From the NCBI GenBank assembly GCA_937873255.1, contig CALMVM010000174.1, positions 6,176 through 18,307 of the forward strand: DNA of 12,132 bases, given 5' to 3'. The notes under the pieces were generated by a model. That model was not told the DNA's origin. It searched no databases and saw only the letters and a list, made by a program, of their open reading frames with translations. This DNA is from an uncultured Verrucomicrobiota bacterium (GTDB lineage: Bacteria; Verrucomicrobiota; Verrucomicrobiia; Chthoniobacterales; SZAS-18). The position numbers were made by a program, and so were the translations under genes. Below are positions 6,274 through 11,959 of this stretch, piece by piece (position 1 is the stretch's first letter; every line of letters starts with the position of its first letter).

Positions 6274-6566
6274 CCGTGGTTCCACCAAGCAGCGGCTTCG
6301 GCGTAAACGTACAGCACGAAGGCAACGGCCAGAACGCACGTCGCAACCGTGATGGGCATCTGGCCGTTGATCCCGAACCAGAGCAGTGCCAGCCCGGCGA
6401 GCATGCCGCACACGGCCACTGCTTTGGTAGCCTTGTATTTCTTGGCGGTGCGCTGGGTCGTCACCACGCCGCCGGGTCCCTTGGGAACGGGTGAGCCACA
6501 TGCGGGGCACGCGGTGACTTCGCTTGACACGCCATTATTGCATTCGGGGCAGGTGATAAGGGCCAT
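6270..6566 (-). CDS. Zinc-ribbon protein with two membrane segments
   Basis: The start at 6566 gives a 98-aa protein beginning directly with a zinc ribbon: CxxC at residues 6-9 and CxxC at 20-23 ('CPECNNGVSS', 'CPACGSP'). The longer frame to 6656 would add an unrelated leader and pass through the promoter, so it is rejected. After a Gly/Thr/Lys linker come two hydrophobic segments at ~48-66 and ~71-89. Proteins of this layout are common, poorly characterised bacterial membrane proteins with a cytoplasmic zinc ribbon. The stop codon overlaps the end of the tape-measure-like gene by four bases (CTAA), tail to tail. The promoter at 6572-6599 places transcription start on or next to the ATG, so the mRNA may be leaderless. 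Confidence 0.8.
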   Translation of the reverse strand: MALITCPECNNGVSSEVTACPACGSPVPKGPGGVVTTQRTAKKYKATKAVAVCGMLAGLALLWFGINGQMPITVATCVLAVAFVLYVYAEAAAWWNHG

Positions 6567-6571
6567 GGGGC

Positions 6572-6599
6572 GTTGTAGCGAATGACTAAGCAGTGTCAA
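6572..6599 (-). promoter_or_regulatory. Sigma70-like promoter for the zinc-ribbon gene, probably leaderless
   Basis: On the - strand a perfect -35 TTGACA (6599-6594), a 16-base spacer and a -10 TACAAC (6577-6572, four of six matches) are followed after five bases by the ATG at 6566. Transcription would start at the A of the start codon. A small inverted repeat GTGTG-ACC-CACAC (6601-6613) abuts the -35 box and could be a regulator site. No Shine-Dalgarno exists between promoter and start. Confidence 0.55.
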
Positions 6600-6703
6600 G
6601 GTGTGACCCACACGAGTCGCACGAATTTCTTGGTCAAAACCTTTCGCCGCGAGCATGGTTGTTGTCCTTGAAATGGCAGGCGATTGGTAGAACGTAAAAC
6701 CCT

Positions 6704-7435
6704 ATGGGTCGCTTGCCTACCACCAAATTCAAAACCGGCCAGAGAGTCACACCGCTTACCATAGTTGCGGCCTTTCTGGGTATTACCGAAGTCGTTCTGG
6801 GGTATGTAATCGGCCATGTGACCGGCGGCGTGCAAGTCGCCTTTACCATATTCGTGATGGTTTTCACGCTCGCAGTGGCGGGATCTTTCTTTGCAATTCT
6901 TTGGTATCGCCCTTGGGTGTTTTATCCGCCCTCCGAGTACGGAGACGTTGACCCGCAGCAATTTATGTCCGCAATCCGACAACCAATTGTCAGCCAACAG
7001 GTAGAGTTAGCAAAATCCGTGGAAAATAACCCTGACGACCTAGAAGCTAAATTTGCTTTGGTGGACACGATGGCGGACGAGGGGGAGTGTCAATGGGCTA
7101 TCTTGATGCACGAGACTGGCAAGGATGCCCGAAATGCGTCTCCACATGTCTATTCGTATGGAAGCGGACGAAGTGGTGCCGGGTATATTGGATTCGGAAT
7201 GAGGAATGGCCTTGATGGAGCCGGGCTTCTCAGGAAAGGAGGTGGCGGAGCTTACCTCACACTGACCGAGGAGGGACACCAATTTGCACAATGGCTAATC
7301 GGCAAAGGCAGAAAGTGTGATTTCTTCTGGACCCCCGTTGGAGGATGGGGTACGGCCCTTCCTGGGAGGAACAGTGGGTGCGAAATACGATCGAGCGAAC
7401 CCGGAATGCCTATGCGAATGCTGTCCCTGTGGTAA
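6704..7435 (+). CDS. Two-TM membrane protein with winged-helix-like C-terminal region
   Basis: This 243-aa protein has two hydrophobic segments at ~17-37 ('TPLTIVAAFLGITEVVLGYV') and ~45-66, closed by the motif 'WYRPWVFYPPSEYGD' at 67-81. This Trp-x-Arg/Lys-Pro...Tyr-x-Pro-Ser-Asp/Glu-Tyr layout I associate with a recurrent, unnamed family of two-TM proteins on bacterial islands. The soluble part is helical up to ~130, then Gly-rich, and includes 'LTEEGHQFAQWLIGKGRK' (187-204), like the recognition helix and wing of a winged-helix domain. The start ATG 6704 follows the A/C-rich GTAAAACCCT without Shine-Dalgarno. Codon use is visibly less GC-rich than in the replication module, suggesting a different origin. 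A sensor or effector role at the membrane is inference only. Confidence 0.65.
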   Translation: MGRLPTTKFKTGQRVTPLTIVAAFLGITEVVLGYVIGHVTGGVQVAFTIFVMVFTLAVAGSFFAILWYRPWVFYPPSEYGDVDPQQFMSAIRQPIVSQQVELAKSVENNPDDLEAKFALVDTMADEGECQWAILMHETGKDARNASPHVYSYGSGRSGAGYIGFGMRNGLDGAGLLRKGGGGAYLTLTEEGHQFAQWLIGKGRKCDFFWTPVGGWGTALPGRNSGCEIRSSEPGMPMRMLSLW

Positions 7436-7498
7436 TACCCACTCCCCCTACCGGTGAGATCGTTCCTCAGATAGACCCTACAGCACAAGCATGAGTGC

Positions 7499-7999
7499 AT
7501 GAGTGCTCTGGTACAGAAACTGTCCGCTTTGAGTGCTTCCGATTGGGCGGCTTGGTGGGGTGCTGTCCTTGCAACTGTCGTTTTTTGTTGGGACATTTTC
7601 AAGTGGCTACACGCTGGACCTCGGCTCCGAGTACGCACGAGCACAAACATGCAGATGGTAAACGACGCAGGGACGACCGATCCAGAGAAGTATATTTCTT
7701 TCTCTGCTGTTAATGTCGGCGACGCGCCTACTACGGTTACACATCTGTTTCTCACATTTTATGCATCCCGGAAGCATCGCATTCTCCGACGGCCTTCCGC
7801 AGAGATGATCGTTCCCAGTCCACGGCATGCTCAACCTTTGCCAAAGTTTCTCCCGATTGGGGAGACTTGGGGAGGGCTTATCCGTCAAACACCCGAGCTT
7901 GAAAAGATGCTCGATGAAGGATTGCTTTACTGCGGCGTTAGAGATGAGTCGACTGGCCGCTCCACCTCCAGTCGAATCGTTCCAAAGCCAAAGACCTAG
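7499..7999 (+). CDS. Single-TM protein with beta-rich soluble region
   Basis: ATG 7499 was chosen over the ATG at 7491, which is followed by an in-frame stop after three codons. The 166-aa protein has one N-terminal membrane segment, 'WAAWWGAVLATVVFCWDIFK' (residues 16-35), then 'GPRLRV' and a beta-rich region ('YISFSAVNVGDAPTTVTHLF') that looks like an immunoglobulin-like or similar sandwich. Near the end are 'IGETWGGLIRQTPELEKML' and 'GLLYCGVRDES'. I recognise the general layout (TM, GPRLRV, N-x-G-d-x-P-T-T-V) from many unnamed accessory proteins, but no function is known to me. It follows the two-TM gene by 63 bases in the same direction and probably belongs with it. It faces the HNH gene convergently across 82 bases with no clear terminator. 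Confidence 0.65.
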   Translation: MSALVQKLSALSASDWAAWWGAVLATVVFCWDIFKWLHAGPRLRVRTSTNMQMVNDAGTTDPEKYISFSAVNVGDAPTTVTHLFLTFYASRKHRILRRPSAEMIVPSPRHAQPLPKFLPIGETWGGLIRQTPELEKMLDEGLLYCGVRDESTGRSTSSRIVPKPKT

Positions 8000-8081
8000 T
8001 CGACCAGCCGCCGCCACTTCGTGACGTTCCCGAATCGTCTAGACACACGGTCGGGAGTCGTTTGCGAAACTCACACCGGCC

Positions 8082-8531
8082 TCATTCCAGATCACGCTCG
8101 TGACGCAACAATTCTCGTTGCCACGCCGGAAAGTAGTCGAACGTGCTGTCCTCCTCGAAAAAAGCGAAGATCGGCTGCCGGCGCATTTCGTGGACGTTCA
8201 GCGTGGCCAGATGCTTGCCGACCTCGGCGTAGATGGCCTGCTCGACGGCCTGCCGCTCTTTGTGGTGCCAGTCGCAGACGACCACGAGCAACTCGTCGGG
8301 ATAATCCCACGGATCGAGCGCGGTGATGTACACGACGTGATGCACCTGGAGGTCCATTGTCCCCGTCGCCAGTGGCTCGCAGCACTCGCAGCAGGTGTAG
8401 TTCGAGCGGCGCAGCAAATCGTCCCGCCGACGTTTCCAGCGCACATCCCTGAGCTTTTCAGCGTAGGTGAGCCGTGGCTGCTCCGGTAGCCGGGCACGGT
8501 GTTCTTTCGGTGGCTGTCGGTCGGGTGTCAT
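8082..8531 (-). CDS. HNH endonuclease family protein
   Basis: This 149-aa protein shows the HNH core: 'YAEKLRDVRWKRRRDDLLRR' (residues 23-42), 'YTCCECCEPL' (45-54) as the first metal-binding knuckle, 'LQVHHVVYI' (61-69) with the catalytic His pair, 'DPWDYPDELLVVVCDWHH' (73-90) as the second metal and Asn/His region. The usual CxxCH of the second knuckle is changed to C-D-W-H-H, so metal binding may be atypical. A helical C-terminus follows. The start ATG 8531 has a GGGATCTT upstream. It is the last gene of the - strand operon. Such proteins act as nicking or cutting nucleases in phage packaging, restriction or homing; which applies here is unknown. The + strand ORF at 8100-8489 is a shadow. 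Confidence 0.85.
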   Translation of the reverse strand: MTPDRQPPKEHRARLPEQPRLTYAEKLRDVRWKRRRDDLLRRSNYTCCECCEPLATGTMDLQVHHVVYITALDPWDYPDELLVVVCDWHHKERQAVEQAIYAEVGKHLATLNVHEMRRQPIFAFFEEDSTFDYFPAWQRELLRHERDLE

Positions 8532-8622
8532 AAGATCCCACGAGCAAGCCCACCGCCGGGATGGGACCGACGGCGCGGCACGATGGCCGACTGGCAGGGC
8601 AGGCTCTGCTCGGGGTTGGGAG

Positions 8623-8754
8623 CTATATTTTGTCCTGCGGCCTCAGCGGTACCTTGCCGATGGCGACCGTGGCAGCGCGTAGTTCGAACACCAGTCGGCG
8701 TTTCTGGGCAGTGAGCACGCGCACACGGCGTTTGAGCCGGTGGAGGGCAGCCAT
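8623..8754 (-). CDS. Small basic ORF (43 aa)
   Basis: This frame was read directly from the - strand: ATG at 8754, TAG at 8625-8623. The peptide is 'MAALHRLKRRVRVLTAQKRR' followed by 'LVFELRAATVAIGKVPLRPQ' and DKI, so it is short, basic and without a family match. It begins five bases after the stop of the 89-aa gene, close enough for translational coupling, and 91 bases of sequence without a recognisable feature separate it from the HNH gene. The coding status rests on position and on the lack of a better candidate in the gap. Confidence 0.4.
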   Translation of the reverse strand: MAALHRLKRRVRVLTAQKRRLVFELRAATVAIGKVPLRPQDKI

Positions 8755-8759
8755 GGGTT

Positions 8760-9029
8760 TCACGCGGCCTCCTCCGCTCGGTCCCCGACGTGGCGAAATG
8801 CCGCGAAAGGCAGACCGTAGTCAGGGTTTCGCATCCGCTTGGACAGGCGCACGCCGCAAAGGTGCACCCGCTGATGGACGCCCGGAAAGATCTTGGATGG
8901 TTTGGATGCAGTCACCTTGCTCACGCAGTACACCCGACCGGGCACGAGTTTGGGGACCGTTGCCATCGTGGCGTGGTCGGCGTGGGCCAGCACCACCTTG
9001 TCGCTCACTTGGAAAGGCCCCAGTTTCAA
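8760..9029 (-). CDS. Small phage-type protein (89 aa), TTG start
   Basis: The start is the TTG at 9029, which lies in TTGA shared with the stop of the preceding gene and has a strong GGAGG four to five bases upstream. The longer frame to 9590 is a shadow of that preceding gene. The protein reads 'KLGPFQVSDKVVLAHADHA', then 'LVPGRVYCVSKV' (~28-39), 'GVHQRVHLCGVRLS' and 'YGLPFAAFRHVGD' near the end. The pattern 'L.kGrvY.V..v...g..LvGi......FraerFr.v' is widespread in small phage and island proteins of unknown function, probably an SH3-like small barrel. Its family likeness and the coupling make the gene solid; its role is unknown. Confidence 0.72.
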   Translation of the reverse strand: MKLGPFQVSDKVVLAHADHATMATVPKLVPGRVYCVSKVTASKPSKIFPGVHQRVHLCGVRLSKRMRNPDYGLPFAAFRHVGDRAEEAA

Positions 9030-10033
9030 GCAGCCTCCTTTTCGCGGGCGAGGCGGTCGGTCTTGGCCCGCTCCAGCGCGTTGCCTCCGTCCTCCAAGTT
9101 GAACTTGCCGCACCGCGCCGTCGCGTCGTCGCTCAGATAGAACGTCACCGCCGCATTGACCAGATCGCGCGGGTCTTCTCCGGCTTCGCGGCACGCGTTG
9201 CCCTCCCGGCACACCTGCCGCAGCATGGCACTGGCGAGGTCGTCCAGTTCGACCACGATTCTCCCCGGCGTGGCCTCCATGCGGACTCCCTTTTCTTCTG
9301 CGACCTGAGCAACGGCTTCCATGCAGGCAAGCTCGTCCTTGTGCGCTGGCGAACCGAGCCGACCGAACTGACGCAGGCAGCGCACCGCTTCCTCTTCCTC
9401 GTCGTCGCTTCTGTCGTCGTACATGAACTCCAGTTGTTGGACGAGTGCCGCGCGGGCCAATACCGCCACGTTGATGCCGTGCCGCTCGGTGAACATCTTG
9501 AGCAAGGCCGCGTGCAAGGGGTCCAGATCGAAGATCGTCCGCACGCGCGCGCCGGAGCCTTCCTCGGGCTGGATGCAACCGTCGAACCATCCATCGACCG
9601 TGGAACCTGACACCGGCCCGTTGACCGCGCAGACTGGCCGCGCCGCTGCCACTGTCAGCGCGCTGTGCTTGGTTGCGTTCGTATGGGCTGGGGGCGGGTC
9701 AAAGTAGCCGCGATTTTCCATGAGCAGGCCGGCGGCGTCGTTTCGCAAGGCCAGCGTCTCGCTGTTGAGCCGCGTGGTGGCCCACAGGATGGCTGCGTTG
9801 ATGCTGATGCAGTGAACGTGCGTGCGCCCGCTGGCCTCGATATTCCCCTCGCCGTTGTCCTCGTGGTAGTCAGCGAGCAGACCGAGCTTGCGCCGCAAGT
9901 AGTAGCGGCCCGCCTCGTCGCGGAAAAGCTCCTCGTCGCCGTCCGCATCAACCGTGCTCGTGGGGATGGTGCCGCTCAGGTAGTTGACCAGCGTGGCTTG
10001 CACCGGCTGTCCTTGGTAGATGATCGTTTGCAT
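9026..10033 (-). CDS. Hypothetical protein with two ribbon-helix-helix-like segments (335 aa)
   Basis: The ATG at 10033 has AGGAG about eight bases upstream (10046-10042 on the + strand as CTCCT), a clear start. The N-terminus contains 'EELFRDEAGRYYLRRKLGLL' and a His/Cys-containing stretch, 'RTHVHCISINAAILWATTRL'. Two later segments each have a beta strand followed by two helices like CopG/MetJ-type ribbon-helix-helix domains: 'VRTIFDLDPLHAALLKMFTE' to 'VQQLEFMYDD' (about 163-206), and 'RIVVELDDLASAMLRQV' to 'LVNAAVTFYLSDD' (about 258-303). A very acidic linker, DDRSDDEEEE, separates them. A DNA-binding role is therefore possible, but this is weak inference; I do not recognise the full-length family. 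The stop overlaps the next gene's TTG. The long + strand ORFs opposite (8561-9610, 9665-10294) lack supporting signals and are rejected. Confidence 0.72.
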   Translation of the reverse strand: MQTIIYQGQPVQATLVNYLSGTIPTSTVDADGDEELFRDEAGRYYLRRKLGLLADYHEDNGEGNIEASGRTHVHCISINAAILWATTRLNSETLALRNDAAGLLMENRGYFDPPPAHTNATKHSALTVAAARPVCAVNGPVSGSTVDGWFDGCIQPEEGSGARVRTIFDLDPLHAALLKMFTERHGINVAVLARAALVQQLEFMYDDRSDDEEEEAVRCLRQFGRLGSPAHKDELACMEAVAQVAEEKGVRMEATPGRIVVELDDLASAMLRQVCREGNACREAGEDPRDLVNAAVTFYLSDDATARCGKFNLEDGGNALERAKTDRLAREKEAA

Positions 10034-10091
10034 GTGTGTTTCTCCTTTTGGTTTATGGGTTGCTGGGTTTTCTATCCTTCCAAATTGGGCC

Positions 10092-10691
10092 TCAGTCGTG
10101 AGCGAGGGCTATTTCGATGCTCGCGGCGTCCGTGCAGCGTCCCCACTCGGGGCAGGCGGCCAAGTCAGCCAGTTCGCGCCACTCGCGCTCGTCCCGGCGG
10201 TCGCTCTCGGCAGCCGCGCGCTGCATGGCGGGCGTGGACGGGCGGGCCAGCCCGTAGCCGTCGTACTCGTCGGCGGCGAGGTCGGCCATCCTAGCCTGAT
10301 GCGCCACGCAGTCGGCGTGGACTTCGTCCAGCCATTCCTGATATTGCGCGTCGCTCCAGGTGGCGTCGTAGGACCGGCGCACGGGCGGGCGTCCGATCTT
10401 GTACAGACGCGCGAGATGCTCGGAGGGCGACTGGAACGCCGTGCCGCGCGGGGAGGCGGGAGCTTGGCCCTTGCGGGAGGCGATGGCCGCGACGGCCACC
10501 ATTGAGCGAATGCGAGCCGCGCGCTGGCCGTAGGTCAAACCACCGACGCGGCGGGGTTGATCGTCACGGCGTCGCGGGGCAAGCCGGACCGGCGCACCGA
10601 CCGGGGCGGTGAAGCTGCGGTAACCAAAGAGACCGAGGCTGGCTTGACCGCCGCGCCGGGCGGTTTGTTCTACGGCAGGAAGTAGCTCCAT
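10092..10691 (-). CDS. Hypothetical protein (199 aa)
   Basis: The gene starts at ATG 10691 and ends 58 bases before the 335-aa gene. The first ~60 residues are Arg-rich and low-complexity ('RLAPRRRDDQPRRVGGL'), then a helix 'YGQRAARIRSMVAVAAIASR' at ~54-73. The C-terminal half is helical and rich in Asp/Glu/Trp ('WSDAQYQEWLDEVHADCVAH', 'DRRDEREWRELADLA'). No catalytic motif or family was recognised. The N-terminal low-complexity part leaves the exact start open: a start further in, near Met64, is possible. It lies directly behind the repressor gene, with operator-like sites in the 44-base gap, so it is probably repressor-controlled. Confidence 0.65.
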   Translation of the reverse strand: MELLPAVEQTARRGGQASLGLFGYRSFTAPVGAPVRLAPRRRDDQPRRVGGLTYGQRAARIRSMVAVAAIASRKGQAPASPRGTAFQSPSEHLARLYKIGRPPVRRSYDATWSDAQYQEWLDEVHADCVAHQARMADLAADEYDGYGLARPSTPAMQRAAAESDRRDEREWRELADLAACPEWGRCTDAASIEIALAHD

Positions 10692-10698
10692 GCCTGCA

Positions 10699-10727
10699 AT
10701 AATTACGGTATTCCGTAACTATAGCAA
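10699..10727 (-). promoter_or_regulatory. Candidate internal promoter between repressor and 199-aa gene
   Basis: On the - strand TTGCTA (10727-10722, four of six -35 matches), a 17-base spacer and AATTAT (10704-10699, four of six -10 matches) lie seven bases ahead of the ATG at 10691. An alternative -10, TATAGT (10723-10718), is a better hexamer but lacks a -35. The palindromic operator at 10703-10718 sits inside the spacer, so either promoter would be blocked by a bound repressor. Confidence 0.4.
10703..10718. promoter_or_regulatory. Palindromic operator TTACGG-TATT-CCGTAA
   Basis: A perfect inverted repeat with six-base arms (TTACGG, CCGTAA) and a four-base centre lies in the 44-base gap between the HTH gene and the 199-aa gene. 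The half-site CGTAA recurs at 10729-10741 and at 10971-10983. The small HTH protein encoded next to it is the natural candidate ligand. Confidence 0.6.
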
Positions 10728-10728
10728 G

Positions 10729-10741
10729 CGGAAACTTACGG
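10729..10741. promoter_or_regulatory. Operator-like site overlapping the end of the HTH gene
   Basis: CGGAAACTTACGG (+ strand) spans the HTH gene's stop codon and matches the site at 10972-10984 in 11 of 13 positions. It has one good half-site (TTACG) and one degenerate one (CGGAA). Confidence 0.45.
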
Positions 10742-10969
10742 TTTGCCGGAATTATTTCGTTCTCTTGCTATCCACTCTTGGAGAAGCAAGGTCATTTCAC
10801 CAGACGGGCGATGAGTCGGCGGATCACCGAGATATTCGCTGAGACGTGTCGGTGGAATGCCAAGAAATGCAGCTAGTTCTTTGCGTGAACCATGCCGCTT
10901 TGTGAGTCCACGAACCTCTGCCAAGAGAGCATCCTGGCGAGGGTTGGACGACGCGGGCACTTCCGACAT
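10736..10969 (-). CDS. Small HTH (Cro/CI-type) transcriptional regulator
   Basis: This 77-aa protein has a clear helix-turn-helix, 'SRKELAAFLGIPPTRLSEYL' at residues ~28-47, where 'RKELAAFLGIP' is the first helix and turn and 'TRLSEYLGDP' the recognition helix. The N-terminus is a short Ser/Pro/Asn leader; the C-terminus is one more amphipathic helix. Length and layout are like Cro or small XRE repressors with no separate oligomerisation domain. It is the first gene of the - strand operon. CGTAA/TTACG sites sit two bases before its start codon and just behind its stop, so it probably represses itself and the genes behind. The ATG at 10969 is preceded by the operator-like sequence, leaving no room for a Shine-Dalgarno; translation may be leaderless. 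Confidence 0.82.
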   Translation of the reverse strand: MSEVPASSNPRQDALLAEVRGLTKRHGSRKELAAFLGIPPTRLSEYLGDPPTHRPSGEMTLLLQEWIARERNNSGKP

Positions 10970-10970
10970 G

Positions 10971-10985
10971 CCGTAAACTTACGAC
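10971..10985. promoter_or_regulatory. Operator-like site at the start of the HTH gene
   Basis: CCGTAAACTTACGAC (+ strand) has CGTAA and TTACG half-sites around a two-base centre, one base from the ATG codon of the HTH gene. A possible -35 TTGCTC on the - strand lies 17 bases before TAAGTT inside the site, giving the same geometry as at 10699-10727. The -10 is poor (three of six). The rest of the 191-base divergent gap 10970-11160 shows no further clear signal; the GYF gene's promoter was not identified. Confidence 0.5.
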
Positions 10986-11160
10986 GTTGGGAAACTTCGA
11001 GCAACCACAAAGGAATGTGTTTTTTCACTTTTACGTCCACTATTTGGAGGGTTTTGCAGCACCGTTCGTTTCGACCAAGAATTGCCGTGTCTGCTACTGC
11101 CTCAACGCGATGCGACGCTCTGCGCTTTACTCCCGTCGGGGGGTTGGTTAAAGCGGATTG

Positions 11161-11937
11161 ATGGACGTGTTCATCGCCAAGAACGGGAAAACGTCCGGTC
11201 CCTTTTCGCCGTACCAGATTCGCGGGAAGTATGATCGGGGCACTCTAGGTCCGCACGATTACATTTGGTACGAGGGTGCAGCTGAGTGGATGCCGGCTGA
11301 GTGGATTGAGGCATGGAAGGAATTTGCGAAAGCGACGGACGAGCAGAAGGGGGCAATTTATTTCCTTGGGGGTCGCCTTGGGAAGGGGCTGATGTTTCTT
11401 CCTGCCGAGGCGATGATTTTGGAGTTATCCGCCAGTCAAGGACGCGAGGCAGAGCTTGCCTTGTGGAAGGTGCGTCGTCCGCGCATCCATGAAATTGAAG
11501 AGTGGTACTCTACCCAAAAGCCAAGCGATGTGGTGGTTCCCGGCGGGGTCGGATCAATGCTTGCCAAGCTGGCCGAGCTTCAGGTCGGCAATCCGGCGCG
11601 CTACACTTCCGTCACCCCGGAAGAATTGCTCTCAATGGTGGATCACTTCGTCCGAGAAGACTATGACGATTGGCGGCAGGCTCCTCCTACCCCCAAACAA
11701 ATTCAGTATCTGGAGTCCATCGGTGAGTACCTCTGGCAGGGTGCTACGCGGGGCGATGCTTCGGCACTGATTGCCCCCGCCAGTGATGCACAACGACGCC
11801 GGCTAGCATTCTATGGCCTCTCAGTCCCAACACTTCTCAGCAAGGGAGACGCTTCCGAAATGATTGATGACTACATTGCCAAGCATCCCGAATCGGAGGA
11901 ACAATATCAGCAGTGGAAACGGGACAACGATCTGTAG
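11161..11937 (+). CDS. GYF_2/DUF4339-domain protein with C-terminal helical repeats
   Basis: ATG 11161 is preferred over the TTG directly before it. Residues 1-50 form a GYF_2 (DUF4339) domain: 'MDVFIAKNGKTSGPFSPYQI', 'GTLGPHDYIWYEGAAEWMP', with the typical G-P-x-S and W-Y-x-G-x-x-E-W-x-P marks. A helical middle part of unknown kind follows (~60-170). The C-terminus has two related units: 'PPTPKQIQYLESIGEYLW' to 'TRGDASALI' (~174-203) and 'ASDAQRRRLAFYGLSV' to 'LSKGDASEMIDDYIAKHP' (~206-242), the 'aT.kQ..yL..lG......t..eAs.lI' motif seen in many phage and bacterial proteins. GYF_2 is thought to mediate protein-protein contacts. It is transcribed away from the repressor operon and ends 22 bases before a convergent gene. 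Function unknown. Confidence 0.8.
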   Translation: MDVFIAKNGKTSGPFSPYQIRGKYDRGTLGPHDYIWYEGAAEWMPAEWIEAWKEFAKATDEQKGAIYFLGGRLGKGLMFLPAEAMILELSASQGREAELALWKVRRPRIHEIEEWYSTQKPSDVVVPGGVGSMLAKLAELQVGNPARYTSVTPEELLSMVDHFVREDYDDWRQAPPTPKQIQYLESIGEYLWQGATRGDASALIAPASDAQRRRLAFYGLSVPTLLSKGDASEMIDDYIAKHPESEEQYQQWKRDNDL

Positions 11938-11959
11938 GTTCTTGTCCGGTGGGCTGTAA

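Noticed and set aside
8000..8081. Terminator between the convergent one-TM and HNH genes
   Set aside because: Only GTTT-GCG-AAAC and similar four-base stems are visible, with no T-run; too weak to call.
8561..9610. 349-aa + strand ORF
   Set aside because: It runs opposite the 89-aa and 335-aa genes, which have GGAGG/AGGAG signals and coupled stop/start; the + strand frame has none and is Arg/Pro/Gly-rich.
9665..10294. 209-aa + strand ORF
   Set aside because: Shadow of the 335-aa and 199-aa genes; it ends in a low-complexity Arg-rich stretch.
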